From NCBI GenBank assembly GCA_030998225.1, contig JAPYXD010000724.1:248001-312000 (forward strand): a stretch of 64,000 nt of DNA. Reading direction: 5' to 3'. Below the pieces are notes generated by a model that searched no databases, was not told the origin of the DNA, and saw only the letters and a program-made list of their open reading frames with translations. The stretch comes from Diplolepis rosae. Taxonomy: Eukaryota > Arthropoda > Insecta > Hymenoptera > Diplolepididae. Of the stretch, positions 43,290-56,000 are shown piece after piece; the stretch's first letter is position 1, and each line of letters begins with the position of its first letter. A program made the translations under genes and the position numbers.

Positions 43290-43820
43290 ATTAGTCAAGA
43301 CTATTATTCAACGACTAAAATCGTAAATGTTTCGAGGAAGGCTAGTTGTGGCTCGAATCGGGCATGATTAAACACGTCGCTCGCTCAAAAATATTTAATA
43401 TCTTCCGATCTAATTGAGTCTGAACTTTTATTGAATATGCGCTAGTTGTATTGAGACATAGCGCATAAGATAGTATTTTTTCCAAATTTTTTCACTGAGG
43501 GAGCAAACATGCGACAATTGTTTAAAAAATTAATCTACTAATATCTGTAGTTAGTTAACAAAATAAAAATTATAAAAATATTTATCTGAAAACCTAAGGT
43601 AATAAGCTAAAAAATACAACAAACCTGAAATCGATTTGATTATTTCAACCGGAGTTAATGAATTTCACTATAAGCACAAGATAATTTAGCATTTTATCCA
43701 ATTTTATCAAAAGTTTAAATTAATATATCTCTCAAAATTTTTGTTTTCGAAAATCCCGAAATAAGTGTCGATAAAATTAATAAAAAGATGCCATAGAAAA
43801 AAATGTGGACAATTTTTTTT
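43290..43820. repeat. Inverted copy of the repeat at 36800-39305 (uninterrupted)
   Basis: Reverse-complement match to 36800-37064 plus 39056-39305. It provides the empty site for the solo LTR. Confidence 0.65.
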
Positions 43821-44697
43821 TTGAAATCCATACGATTTGCAATAGAATGTACCATATATGTCTGTCAATGCATGTTATAAATGTATTGATAAATAATAAG
43901 TGAGCTCTTTAAAAGAGACACAAGAAAAGAAGGAATACATTATCTTCCGATATTGCATTACTCAGGAAAAAAGAAACAATTGATTGAAATTTCTGTGAAT
44001 TGCGTATTTTAAAATACACAATTCACGGCGATTTTAGCTTACCGGTTTTTGTTTCCTGGGCATATATTACGTCATAAGTCTTAAATTCGCTTAAAATTGG
44101 GAGCGTCAGTGAACACTCCTAAAACAAACCGCATCGTGGACTTGGCGTTCTAACGGGAAGAGACCGATCCACCTTCATAAACAACTTTCGCCTTCACAAT
44201 TGAAATTTGGATAAATCTCACGTGAATTGCCACTACTTTGAATTTGAAAATCTTTTCCTTTGATTGTAACACGGAAATCAATCGAATGAGTGATCGCGTT
44301 AAATCCAGTTCACAATTCAATGTGAACAGCAGACGGAAGCTGTGATTCTAGTAACGGAAGATGTGATTTCTAGTAACGGAACCTATACAAAAATGTCATT
44401 TTTTCATAAATATTATCGTCCCTTGTAATTTGTTCAATTTCTCACAAACTATTTGTACTTACCTTAGTTTGAAATGGAATTTCACTTCACATAATCACAT
44501 TTGTATGCTACATATTAGTAAAATTAGCTTTTAATGACATTAACCAAATATAAAGCGTAAATACAAAGTTTCGCGTTTCTTCCGATGGTGACGCCACACG
44601 AGTCACAACACTATTGGCCTGTTTAGATGCATTTGCAACATTTGTATAATTAAGTAAGAAAAGCTCTAAAAAAATCTCAAACAAAATAGCAACATTT
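43821..44697. other. Non-coding DNA with a perfect-style palindrome
   Basis: No gene. A loopless palindrome, GTGAATTGCGTATTTT with AAAATACACAATTCAC, lies at 43995-44026. It sits inside a larger foldback (about 43970-44068) whose ends are CAGGAAAAAAGAAAC and GTTTTTGTTTCCTG. Confidence 0.45.
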
Positions 44698-44957
44698 CAA
44701 AGTGGTTAATAATAGTATATTATGTGCCTAGGCACACAATGAGGGTGATTGCGTGACGAGCGACAATGCTCGCAGGAGATCGAAGCCAAGGAGTAGTCGA
44801 GGCGTAGGTGAGGCATAGTCGAGACGTAGCTGAGGCAAAGCCGAGACGAAGTTGAGACAAAGCCGAGACGAATCCGAGGCGCGATCAGTCCTGCGAGCAT
44901 TGTCGCGAGTCTCGAAATGTCCCGAATTGTGTGCATTGGCACATATTCTATTTTATG
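44698..44957. mobile_element. ~260-bp foldback element with internal minisatellite
   Basis: The ends AATAGTATATTATGTGCCTA and GGCACATATTCTATTTT are inverted. Inside, GACGAGCGACAATGCTCGCAGGA is inverted as TCCTGCGAGCATTGTCGC. The loop contains about ten variants of a GCCGAGACGAA-type 10-12-base repeat (about 44790-44880), GC-rich and rich in CpG. Confidence 0.65.
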
Positions 44958-46545
44958 TTGTGACGTTGAAAAATCCTTGCAAGTCACAAGTTAAGGTATT
45001 TCGGAATTTAGAAAACTTATGATACTACAATTTTGAATATTAGTAATTTCGCGTTTTATAAGTTCCGGAAGCTGCACGGTTTTCCAAGACTTAGGTTATT
45101 AATTAAGATCCTTTAAATTTAAGAATTGATTTTTGCCTATTTTTGTCCGTTTATTTATGAAATTCAACTGAGACTCAGAGACTTCAAGAGACTTTAGTAA
45201 GCATTTGGGACGCCTTTTGTTACTTGAAGAAACTTGGAAGAGTACCCAAATCATTATGTCCAACCTAAACTGCAGTGAATCCAATCCCATCCTTCTGGTT
45301 GTACCTCAGAGTTATTTGTTCATCTTGAAATGCTACCAGGATTCTTGTTGCGTTTTCTTGGCCCTGTATTACCTGAATAACTTATTCTCCTTGGTGAGAA
45401 ATTCAAGATAAAGTAAAATCTGAGAAGGTTTATCGTTAATTCCCCGGCATGCCGAGTGGGACCTCTATAGCTACGGCCCTGGTATTACTGTCAACATTTC
45501 TGTGTGTCTGGATAAAGAATACTGCCAGATTCCCTTTTGCGAATTGTCAGAAATCTGGATAGCCAGCTTGTGGTTTGGCAAATACTACGGAGAGGAAGAA
45601 TGATTTCTACCATCTATTGGACCGAATTAGTTGAACCATTGAAATCACTATATTCAGAAGTAGAATATTTGATTGGACAACTGCACCCTTTCTTGCTACA
45701 TTCATGGATTAATCAATAAAATTCAAAAAAAAAATAATAATAACCATAGCAACATTGATCCAATATTTTATTTAAAGAAATGAAGATCTTCGTTGTTAAC
45801 GGAATCAAGAAGAAGAAAGAATATCTATCTTTTCGTCAGCAGCTTTCGGAGCAAGCAGGTCTTCTCTAGTTTATTATTAAAAACATTAATAGTTAAAGTG
45901 TCAATTAGAAGTTATCTTTTAATATTGTCTCTCCTGTGAAGATTGAGGATCTACAAGAGATATTGCAGAATTGATAAGGTATGGTTTTTCTGTGAGAAAT
46001 TCAGAAGTTGAATTTTTTTTTTAATTGGATTCTCCCTGATTTAATCAATGTGTAAAATAAAATAGTTGGAATTAAAGATTAAGATCCGAATTATCCCAGT
46101 GTTCCCTAAATTAGTTTGATTTAATATTGAGAATCACCCATTAAAGTAAATTTAGATCCATACATTGTGGCCATTTCGTCTAGTCTTGGAAATACCAGAC
46201 GAAAAGATCAATACTTTAAGATCGAAACTCCTTCATGTTTTATTGTAAATTTTTTGTGACAAAGTATTGTTAGATATTATATTGTGAAATTACCAATGAG
46301 GCTATGCTTCTAATTGCATAAATTGTTACAACTTCAACTTGATAAATAAATAACTATTTGTAAAGTATTAAAATCTTTTCATTGAATTTAATTCAATATA
46401 TCCAATAAAATTTACTTATTTTTTAAAGAACCAGCCCCTCTCCATTATCCAGATAGGGACTGAGCTAGCAATTAATTTTCAATTAAGATCCGTCACAAAA
46501 TTTATTTGATTTAGCTTCTTGATTATTCTTGATCCGCGAAAGATC
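44958..46545. other. Unassigned AT-rich DNA; its end may be an LTR
   Basis: No gene is supported. The open frames at 45205-45411 and 45537-45719 have no recognised motif. The stretch ends at 46545 directly before TGGCGCCCTAA, which resembles the PBS seen at 14489 and 34459. The preceding several hundred bases could therefore be an LTR, but no second copy or TG start is identifiable. Confidence 0.3.
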
Positions 46546-46655
46546 TGGCGCCCTAAAAAAAAAAATTTAACAAATTAGTATAATATTAATTTTGAATTAT
46601 GCTAATTAAAGAATAATTTTTGTGCCGAAGGTGATTTAAGAAAAAAAAAAGTTAT
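46546..46655. other. Possible primer-binding site and leader
   Basis: TGGCGCCC at 46546-46553, followed by A-rich DNA. Weak evidence; the match to the tRNA-Lys PBS is only eight bases. Confidence 0.25.
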
Positions 46656-47008
46656 TATCACAATGTGACTGTGGTGCGGGTACGAGTTTTTATGCGTAGA
46701 TTGGAATTTAATCTAGTACTTATTGTAGTTGTTTGCTGCGCTAGTTGTACGAAGCGGGCGCAAATTGGCGACTAGTCCCGGCCATTTTGATTTTATCGGT
46801 CTTGTGTAGTAGTCAGTGCTAACGCTGTACGAAGAAGAAGTGAGAAGAAGAAGAATAAGAAATAGATTGCGTTCCGCTGTATGACTATAATGCGCATGCA
46901 CGGTTCAATTTCTACATTGTATTCCTCTGTAACGGAATATACAACATTGCTTTACTCTCAGCTGTAACGGAAAAACGAGTTTCCGCGGCTGAGGCACATA
47001 AAATTATG
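46656..47008. mobile_element. ~350-bp MITE, copy 2
   Basis: Direct repeat of 42711-43090 with moderate divergence. The right TIR is clear; the left TIR is decayed. Confidence 0.6.
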
Positions 47009-47794
47009 ATCTCTGGTGGACTTTGTAGGAAAATTGAAAAATTCTAAACAGGATTGGAGAATTATGGATTGAAGCTATAATGATTTCAAGAAATTTCGGT
47101 CAAATAGGGTCCGCGAACGAACGTTATGCTCATATTATACAATGCGATTTTTTCAAAAATTCTTATTACTTGTTACTATTGAACAAAAAGATTAAAAAAT
47201 AGAATGACAAATGTTAACAAAAGTAAAAAATGATGATTATTTGCATTTTTGCATAATCTGACGGTTTAACACATGCTTTTTTCTCGCCTTTTCCAAACAA
47301 TTAAATAGCGGTATAAATTTACCAGTGCGAGAATTAACATCGTGACCTGAAATCTCATTTATAACCTTTATTATCTGAACTCCTTTCGACTGTCCCTCGA
47401 TTTAATAAGCAGATAACCTTCCTACCGTACCTGAATATTATTCAAATCTTCATCCTCCTAGTATCCTATTCCCCACGATATGAAACCGTTTCATCGTCTC
47501 ACAAGTACCGTCTATACATGTGCATATAAAGGGTCCCAAAAGTCTAGAAACGATCGAATTTGTTTCTATAATGCATTATTTTCTAAATATTCGATCGTTT
47601 CCAAACATTAGGCTTTACTCTACATACTCGTATGTGCCAGTACTATAGGACAAAATAAAACTTCTGACAGAATAAACATTGGATATTTTGATGTGTAATA
47701 AAGGGAGAAATGCTCATCTAGATATATATAATAATAATTATAATATTCAAAGAATTTGAAATCTTTCCGTGGAAAAAAGGCGCTTTCGAATGCG
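47009..47794. other. Non-coding DNA with a mariner-TIR-like hairpin
   Basis: No gene. AAAGGGTCCCAAAAGTCTAG at about 47528 resembles a mariner-type end; next to it AAACGATCGAAT is inverted as ATTCGATCGTTT (about 47550-47602). Confidence 0.35.
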
Positions 47795-47862
47795 CTATAA
47801 TACGAGCCCAGGTCTTTCGATTGCCGGTCGACTGCTGTAACCAACTGAGCTACAAGGCGTCC
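47795..47862 (-). repeat. tRNA-derived sequence, second copy
   Basis: On the minus strand: TAGCTCAGTTGGTTACAGC, then anticodon arm GTCGA-CCGGCAA-TCGAA, then GACCTGGGCTCG. It is homologous to 35172-35252 but with a mismatched anticodon stem, a mismatched D stem and no T stem, so it cannot be a working tRNA. Confidence 0.55.
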
Positions 47863-48552
47863 GACATCTCCTTCCCCACAGGAAGACCTCTTTATATCGC
47901 CTAGTGGCTCAACCTTGCCACAGTACGTGGCCTAGAACAGGTCGTGGGAGCAATATAGGGTAGTCGGACCAAAAGAATTTCTGGTGCGTGTGCAGTAGGG
48001 GCATGACGCTTCTAAGACATGCTCTAATCCGGGTTATTGATCATTATCAAGGCCATGTCCTACATAACTTTTTAAAATTAAAATATCACCCTGAAATTTT
48101 AGGAAATGCAAGCGAGAACAATAAACTATGTTCACGACATCATTAAAGGGGGTCTTCCGATTTGTCAGTTTCAAAAAATCGATTTTTTCATATTTTTTCA
48201 ATCTCTGAAGTCTCAAGAATGCCGTGGTCAAAGGATTCAGCAAAATATTTCATGATTCAAGAATTATTGTCCGTCGAGCATAACTTTCTTGCGATCCGTA
48301 AACACACCTTTAAGCGTCCAGCTCCGTCACAGCGCTGTCAGATTTTCTCTAGGGAAAACGCCTACCCTCAACACAAAATATACACTATTTTCTTTTCTTT
48401 ATGCGTGTTAGTGTATCGAGGGCTATTTTCAAAACAAAAAAATCGCCTAGAAATTCAGTTTCAAACCGATTTTCACGTTGAAAACATCTCGATCGTTACA
48501 AGTCGTCTGTGCTCATGATTTCCATTTGATTTGAACAATCTTTTTATGTCAA
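47863..48552. other. Non-coding; probable 5' flank of the Mutator-like ORF
   Basis: 47863-48010 is mixed composition and unassigned. From about 48146 (GGGGGTCTTCCGATTTGTCA) the sequence looks like the terminal region of a DNA transposon leading to the ORF at 48553. No reliable TIR partner was found, although GGGGGGAACC follows the ORF at 49172. Confidence 0.3.
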
Positions 48553-49170
48553 ATGGATCGTAAAATCTCGCGAAATAAACGCACGTACGCGTATCGAACA
48601 AAAAAATGCAAACCACAAAACTTGAGTCAATCAAACTCATTGTTCGCAAGTACGTCAGCTCAGAAGCATCTGAATGAACCGTCACTAGAAACCTCGATCA
48701 CTTCGAACTTTCAATATTGCATCCTCGAGTTTTTCGCTGCTTTTTCTGCGCTATCGAACTATGTTGTATGTAAGGACTGCAATGGAAATGTTACATTCTC
48801 ACGAAGTAACAAAGAAGGTGTCGGATTCAAGCTTTTGATGAAATGCAACTGCGCTGAAAGATTTATTCCGTCAAGTTCAAAAATTCAAAATAAGACTTAT
48901 GAAATCAACCGTCATTTAATTTTCGTGCTTCGTTTTCTGGGGATAGGCATCAGAGGGTTCAATAAATTTTGTGGCCTAATGGACCTTTGTGAAGGGATGT
49001 TAAATGAATCTTATTACGCAAGTCTTGAAAGCATCCAAATTACGACATTTGCAGTTTACGATATAGTTTTGCGAAAAGCTGTAGACGAGGAAAAAGAAGC
49101 CAATGTGACAAGCGGTAAAATTTCGAATCATCTTACTGCTATTATAAACGACAATTTGGTCTCATATTAA
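48553..49170 (+). CDS. Mutator-like transposase domain protein, N-terminal part
   Basis: An uninterrupted 205-codon frame, the longest single ORF outside the R1-like element and Gypsy-scale remnants. A basic N-terminus (MDRKISRNKRTYAYRTKKCK) is followed by a cysteine pair CKDCNGNVTF, then GFKLLMKCNCAERF, then YEINRHLIFVLRFLGIGIRGF-type sequence and FCGLMDLCEGML. The order (zinc-binding cysteines, a conserved N-R helix, FC-L-D) matches the N-terminal domain of Mutator-like transposase proteins that are common in insect genomes. The full protein would also need the catalytic DDE core, which is missing after the stop at 49168-49170, so this is a truncated copy. The call is by memory of the family pattern. 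Confidence 0.5.
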   Translation: MDRKISRNKRTYAYRTKKCKPQNLSQSNSLFASTSAQKHLNEPSLETSITSNFQYCILEFFAAFSALSNYVVCKDCNGNVTFSRSNKEGVGFKLLMKCNCAERFIPSSSKIQNKTYEINRHLIFVLRFLGIGIRGFNKFCGLMDLCEGMLNESYYASLESIQITTFAVYDIVLRKAVDEEKEANVTSGKISNHLTAIINDNLVSY

Positions 49171-50039
49171 GGGGGGAACCTGGTATAGAACGCCGAAAAT
49201 TGCATGATATTCGGCACAGTTTTTTAGGCTGCCTAACTTATGAAATGTTTCAAGTATTGTTGAAGTAGGTCATAGATACACAAATCTTGTAGAAAAATTT
49301 TATTTTTATTTTATTCGATAATGTTTAGCAATGGAAATTCTTATTTGTTTGGGGTACTACTCGCTTGAAGATTCTCCACTGCGTACATGATAGCGATCGT
49401 CCTTTTTATCTGAAACATTAAAATCAAAATTTTTTTTGCACTTTAGGAGTTTATCTTCTATTTAAACCTAAGAAATTTATTGAAATGTTAAAATATGCAA
49501 ATTTTATGAGTGTTTAAAAAAAATCGCGTTTTACTGACAAAATTTTGAGAAAATTAACAAAAAATAGTTAATGAAAAAAATTTTATGTGATTTCTTAGGT
49601 TCTCATAGAAGATTACACTTTTAGCTCTAAGAAGAGCTATCACTTATAAAAATGCGGCAATTACAACATTCTTAATCGTTTACGCAGTGCAGGAAAACGC
49701 TTTTTCGAGAAAATCGCGTTCAAAGTTTTTTGCAAAAGTTAATTGTATATATTTCAAACTCACCAACACCAAATGCTAGTCTGCTATTTTTGCTCCACAC
49801 ATTAGTCCTTCAACTTCTTCGTAAAACTCATTTTGAACAGATAGATTTTGAATAGAAAAAATGATTTTTAGGTCAGAGCTCGCGCTCTATAACCTGGGAA
49901 TCAGACCTAACTATGAGAAGAGAGTATTTCGCAAAACGGTCCTTCAAATCGAAATCAGCGAGTAAACCCTAAACTCTTATGTCACGATAAAACCTTTTGA
50001 ATAACGCAAAGAGAATTCTATTAATTTCCTAATATTTTG
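49171..50039. other. Unassigned AT-rich DNA before the satellite
   Basis: No coding frame or repeat is recognised. Confidence 0.35.
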
Positions 50040-53000
50040 ACTGGTTAAATAAGTGAGTTTGAGTGAACTTGATGCAAGCATTTCTAATTATTTGCAATGT
50101 GGAAAATCAGTTAACTAACTGATTAAGGTACAATGTCAATGATCCTTGAGAAAATTTAGGTTGTAGACCAATACAATTAATGCTGAACGACAATAATGTT
50201 CAATGTTTGTTGAAAATTCTAGATACATAACCTAAGTATCCCAACTCTGAACTATGATTTGCTCAAAGTGTAACTAAAGAACCTTAAATTGAACCAAATG
50301 ACATTGAACTAATTGGAATGCTCAATGTTTCTAATAAATGATATTGTACTAAACAAATAAGGCAAGTTACATTGAACTAAGATGAATTGCTCAATGTTTT
50401 CATTAATAATTTTATATTAAACAATAAAGTTACACTGAACTAAGATGAATTGCTCAATGTTTTAACTACTTATTTTACAATAAACGATAGACAATTTATA
50501 CTGAACTAAATAAATTGCTGATTGTTTAATTAAACTTCGTGATAAACAACTCCAACACTGAACTTAAATGATTGCTCAATGTTGAAATAAAACTTGGAAA
50601 AAAACAAAATTCAACACTGAACTAATATGATTGCTCAATGTTTAAATAAACTTCAAAGTAATCAAACAAACTTCAACAATGAACTAAAATGATTGCTCAA
50701 TGTTTAAACAAAACTTGGAAATAATCAAACAAACTTCAAAACTGAACAAAAATGATTGCTCAATGTTTAAACAAAACTTCAAAATAATCAAACAAACTTC
50801 AACACTGAACTAAAATGATTGCTCAATGTTTAAACAAACTTCGAAATAATCAAACAAACTTTATCACTGAACTAAAATGATTGCTCAATGTTTAAATAAC
50901 ACTTCAAAATAATCAAACAAACTTCAAAACTGAACTAAAATGATGGCTCAATGTTTAAAGAAAACTTCAAAGTAATCAAACAAACTTCAACACTGAACTA
51001 AAATGATTGCTCAATGTTTAAATAAAACTTGGAAATAATCAAACAAACTTCAACACTGAACTAAAATGATTGCTCAATGTTTAAATAAAACTTCAAAATA
51101 ATCAAACAAACTTCAACACTGAACTAAAATGATTGCTCAATGTTTAAATAAAACTTCAAAATAATCAAACAAACTTCAACACTGAACTAAAATGATTGCT
51201 CAATGTTTAAATAAAACCTCAAAATAATCAAACAAACTTCAACACTGAGCTGAAATGACTACTCAATGTTTAAACAAATTTCAAAATAATCAAACAAACT
51301 TCAACCCTGAACTAAAATGATTGCTCAATGTTTAAATAAAACTTCAAAATAATCAAACAAACTTCAACACTGAACTAAAATGATTGCTCAATGTTTAAAT
51401 AAAACTTCAAAATAATCAAACAAACTTCAACATTGAACTAAAATGATTGCTCAATGTTTAAATAAAACTTCAAAATAATCAAACAAACTTCAACACTGAA
51501 CTAAGATGATTGCTCAATGTTAAATAAAACTTCGTAATAATCAGACAAAACCAACACTGAACTAAAATGATTGTTGCTCAATGTTTAAACAAAACTTGGA
51601 AATAATCAAACAAACTTCAACACTGAACTAAATTGATTGCTCAATGTTGAAATAAAACTTCAAAATAATCAAACAAACTTCAACACTGAACTAAAATGAT
51701 TGCTCAATGTTTAAATAAAACTTCAAAATAATCAAACAAACTTCAACACTGAACTTAAATGATTGTAGCTCAATGTTTAAATAAACCTCCATGTAATCAA
51801 ACAAACTTCAACACTGAACAAAGATGATTGCTCAATGTTAAATAAAACTTCGTAATAATCAAACAAACTTCAACACTGAACTAAAATGATTGCTCAATGT
51901 TTAAACAAAACTTGGAAATAATCAAACAAACTTCAACACTGAACTAAAATGATTGCTCAATGTTTAAATAAAACTTCAAAATAATCAAACAAACTTCAAC
52001 ACTGAACTAAAATGATTGCTCAATGTTTAAATAAAAGTTCAAAATAATCAAACAAACTTCAACACTGAACTAAAATGATTGCTCAATGTTTAAATAAACT
52101 TCAAAGTAATCAAACAAACTTCAACACTGAACTAAAATGATTGCTCAATGTTTAAATAAAACTTCAAAATAATCAAACAAACTTCAACACTGAACTAAAA
52201 TGATTGCTCAATGTTTAAACAAAACTTGGAAATAATCAAACAAACTTCAACACTGAACTAAAATGATTGCTCAATGTTTAAATAAAACTTCAAAATAATC
52301 AAACAAACTTCAACACTGAACTAAAATGATTGCTCAATGTTTAAATAAAACTTCAAAATAATCAAACAAACTTCAACACTGAACTAAAATGATTGCTCAA
52401 TGTTTAAATAAACTTCAAAGTAATCAAACAAACTTCAACACTGAACTAAAATGATTGCTCAATGTTTAAATAAAACTTCAAAATAATCAAACAAACTTCA
52501 ACACTGAACTAAAATGATTGCTCAATGTTTAAATAAAACTTCAAAATAATCAAACAAACTTCAACACTGAACTAAATTGATTGCTCAATGTTGAAATAAA
52601 ACTTCAAAATAATCAAACAAACTTCAACACTGAACTAAAATGATTGCTCAATGTTTAAATAAAACTTCAAAATAATCAAACAAACTTCAACACTGAACTT
52701 AAATGATTGTAGCTCAATGTTTAAATAAACCTCCATGTAATCAAACAAACTTCAACACTGAACAAAGATGATTGCTCAATGTTAAATAAAACTTCGTAAT
52801 AATCAAACAAACTTCAACACTGAACTAAAATGATTGCTCAATGTTTAAACAAAACTTGGAAATAATCAAACAAACTTCAACACTGAACTAAAATGATTGC
52901 TCAATGTTTAAATAAAACTTCAAAATAATCAAACATACTTCAACACTGAACTAAAATGATTGCTCAATGTTTACATAAAACTTCAAAATAATCAAACAAA

Positions 53001-56000
53001 CTTCAACACTGAACTAAAATGATTGCTCAATGTTTAAATAAACTTCAAAGTAATCAAACAAACTTCAACACTGAACTAAAATGATTGCTCAATGTTTAAA
53101 TAAAACTTCAAAATAATCAAACAAACTTCAACACTGAACTAAAATGATTGCTCAATGTTTAAATAAAACTTCAAAATAATCAAACAAACTTCAACACTGA
53201 ACTAAAATGATTGTAGCTCAATGTTTGAATAAACTTCAAATAATCAAACAAACTTCAACACTGAACTAAGATGATTGCTCAATGTTTAAACAAAACTTCA
53301 AAATAATCAAACAAACTTCAACACTGAACTAAATTGATTGCTCAATGTTGAAATAAAACTTTAAAATAATCAACCAAACTTCAACACTGAACTAAAATGA
53401 TTGCTCAATGTTTAAATAAAACTTCAAAATAATGAAACAAACTTCAACACTGAACTAAGATGATTCCTCTATGTTAAATAAAACTTCGTAATAATCAGAC
53501 AAAACCAACACTGAACTAAAATGATTGCTGAATGTTTAAATAAACTTCAAAGTAATCAAACAAACATCAACACTGAACTAAAATGATTGATCAAGGTTTA
53601 AATAAAACTTCAAAATAATCAAACAAACTTCAACACTGAACTAAAATGATTGCTCAATGTTTAAATAAAACTTCAAAATAATCAAACAAACTTCAACACT
53701 GAACTAAGATGATTGCTCAATGTTAAATAAAACTTCGTAATAATCAGACAAAACCAACACTGAACTAAAATGATTGTTGCTCAATGTTTAAATAAACTTC
53801 AAAGTAATCAAACAAACTTCAACACTGAACTAAAATGATTGCTCAATGTTTAAATAAAAATTCAAAATAATCAAACAAACTTCAACACTAGACTATAATG
53901 ATTGCTCAATGTTTAAACAAACTTCGAAGTAATCAAACAAACTTCAACACTGAACTAAAATGATTGCTCAATGTTTAAAGAAAACTTCAAAATAATCAAA
54001 CAAACTTCAACACTGAACTAAATTTATTGCTCAATGTTGAAATAAAACTTCAAAATAATCAAACAAACTTCAACACTGAACTAAAATGATTGCTCAATGT
54101 TTAAACAAAACTTCAAAATAATCAAACAAACTTCAACACTGAACTAAATTGATTGCTCAATGTTGAAATAAAACTTCAAAATAATCAAACAAACTTCAAC
54201 ACTGAACTAAAATGATTGCTCAATGTTTAAACAAACTTCGAAATAATCAAACAAACTTCAACACTGAACTAAGATGATTGCTCAATGTTAAATAAAACTT
54301 CGTAATAATCAGACAAAACCAACACTGAACTAAAATGATTGTTGCTCAATGTTTAAATAAAACTTCAAAATAATCAAACAAACTTCAACACTGAACTGAA
54401 ATGACTGCTCAATGTTTAAACAAATTTCAAAATAATCAAACAAACTTCAACCCTGAACTAAAATGATTGCTCAATGTTTAAATAAAACTTCAAAATAATC
54501 AAACAAACTTCTACACTGAACTAAGATGATTGCTCAATGTTTAAACAAACTTCAAAGTAATCAAACAAACTTCAACACTGAACTAAAATGATTGCTCAAT
54601 GTTTAAACAAAACTTGGAAATAATCAAACAAACTTCAACACTGAACTAAATTGATTGCTCAATGTTAAAATAAAACTTCAAAATAATCAAACAAACTTCA
54701 ACACTGAACTAAAATGATTGCTCAATGTTTAAAGAAAACTTCAAAGTAATCAAACAAACTTCAACACTGAACTAAAATGATTGCTCAATGTTTAAATAAA
54801 ACTTCAAAATAATCAAACAAACTTCAACACTGAACTAAAATGATTGCTCAATGTTTAAATAAAACTTCAAAATAATCAAACAAACTTCAACACTGAACTA
54901 AGATGATTGCTCAATGTTTAAATAAAACTTCAAAATAATCAAACAAACTTCAACACTGAACTAAAATGATTGCTCAATGTTTAAATAATACTGCAAAATA
55001 ATCAAACAAACTTCAACACTGAACTAAGATGATTGCTCAATGTTTAAACAAACTTCAAAGTAATCAAACAAACTTCAACACTGAACTAAAATGATTGCTC
55101 AATGTTTAAATAAAACTTCAAAATAATCAAACAAACTTCTACACTGAACTAAGATGATTGCTCAATGTTTAAACAAACTTCGAAGTAATCAAACAAACTT
55201 CAACACTGAACTAAAATGATTGCTCAATGTTTAAACAAAACTTGGAAATAATCAAACAAACTTCAACACTGAACTAAATTGATTGCTCAATGTTAAAATA
55301 AAACTTCAAAATAATCAAACAAACTTCAACACTGAACTAAAATGATTGCTCAATGTTTAAATAAACTTCAAAGTAATCAAACAAACTTCAACACTGAACT
55401 AAAATGATTGCTCAATGTTTAAATAAAACTTCAAAATAATCAAACAAACTTCAACACTGAACTAAAATGATTGCTCAATGTTTAAATAAAACTTCAAAAT
55501 AATCAAACAAACTTCAACACTGAACTAAGATGATTGCTCAATGTTTAAATAATACTTCAAAGTAATCAAACAAACTTCAACACTGAACTAAAATGATTGC
55601 TCAATGTTTAAATAATACTGCAAAATAATCAAACAAACTTCAACTCTGAACTAAGATGATTGCTCAATGTTAAATAAAACTTCAAAGTAATCAAACAAAC
55701 TTCAACACTGAACTAAAATGATTGCTCAATGTTTAAATAAAACTTCAAAATAATCAAACAAACTTCAACACTGAACTAAAATGATTGCTCAATGTTTAAA
55801 TAAAACTTCAAAATAATCAAACAAACTTCAACACTGAACTAAGATGATTGCTCAATGTTAAATAAAACTTCGTAATAATCAGACAAAACCAACACTGAAC
55901 TAAAATGATTGCTCAATGTTTAAATAAAACTTCAAAATAATCAAACAAACTTCAACCCTGAACTAAAATGATTGCTCAATGTTTAAATAAAACTTCAAAA

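Noticed and set aside
45205..45719. Two open frames of 60-68 codons
   Set aside because: No motif, no splice context, and composition like the surrounding non-coding DNA.
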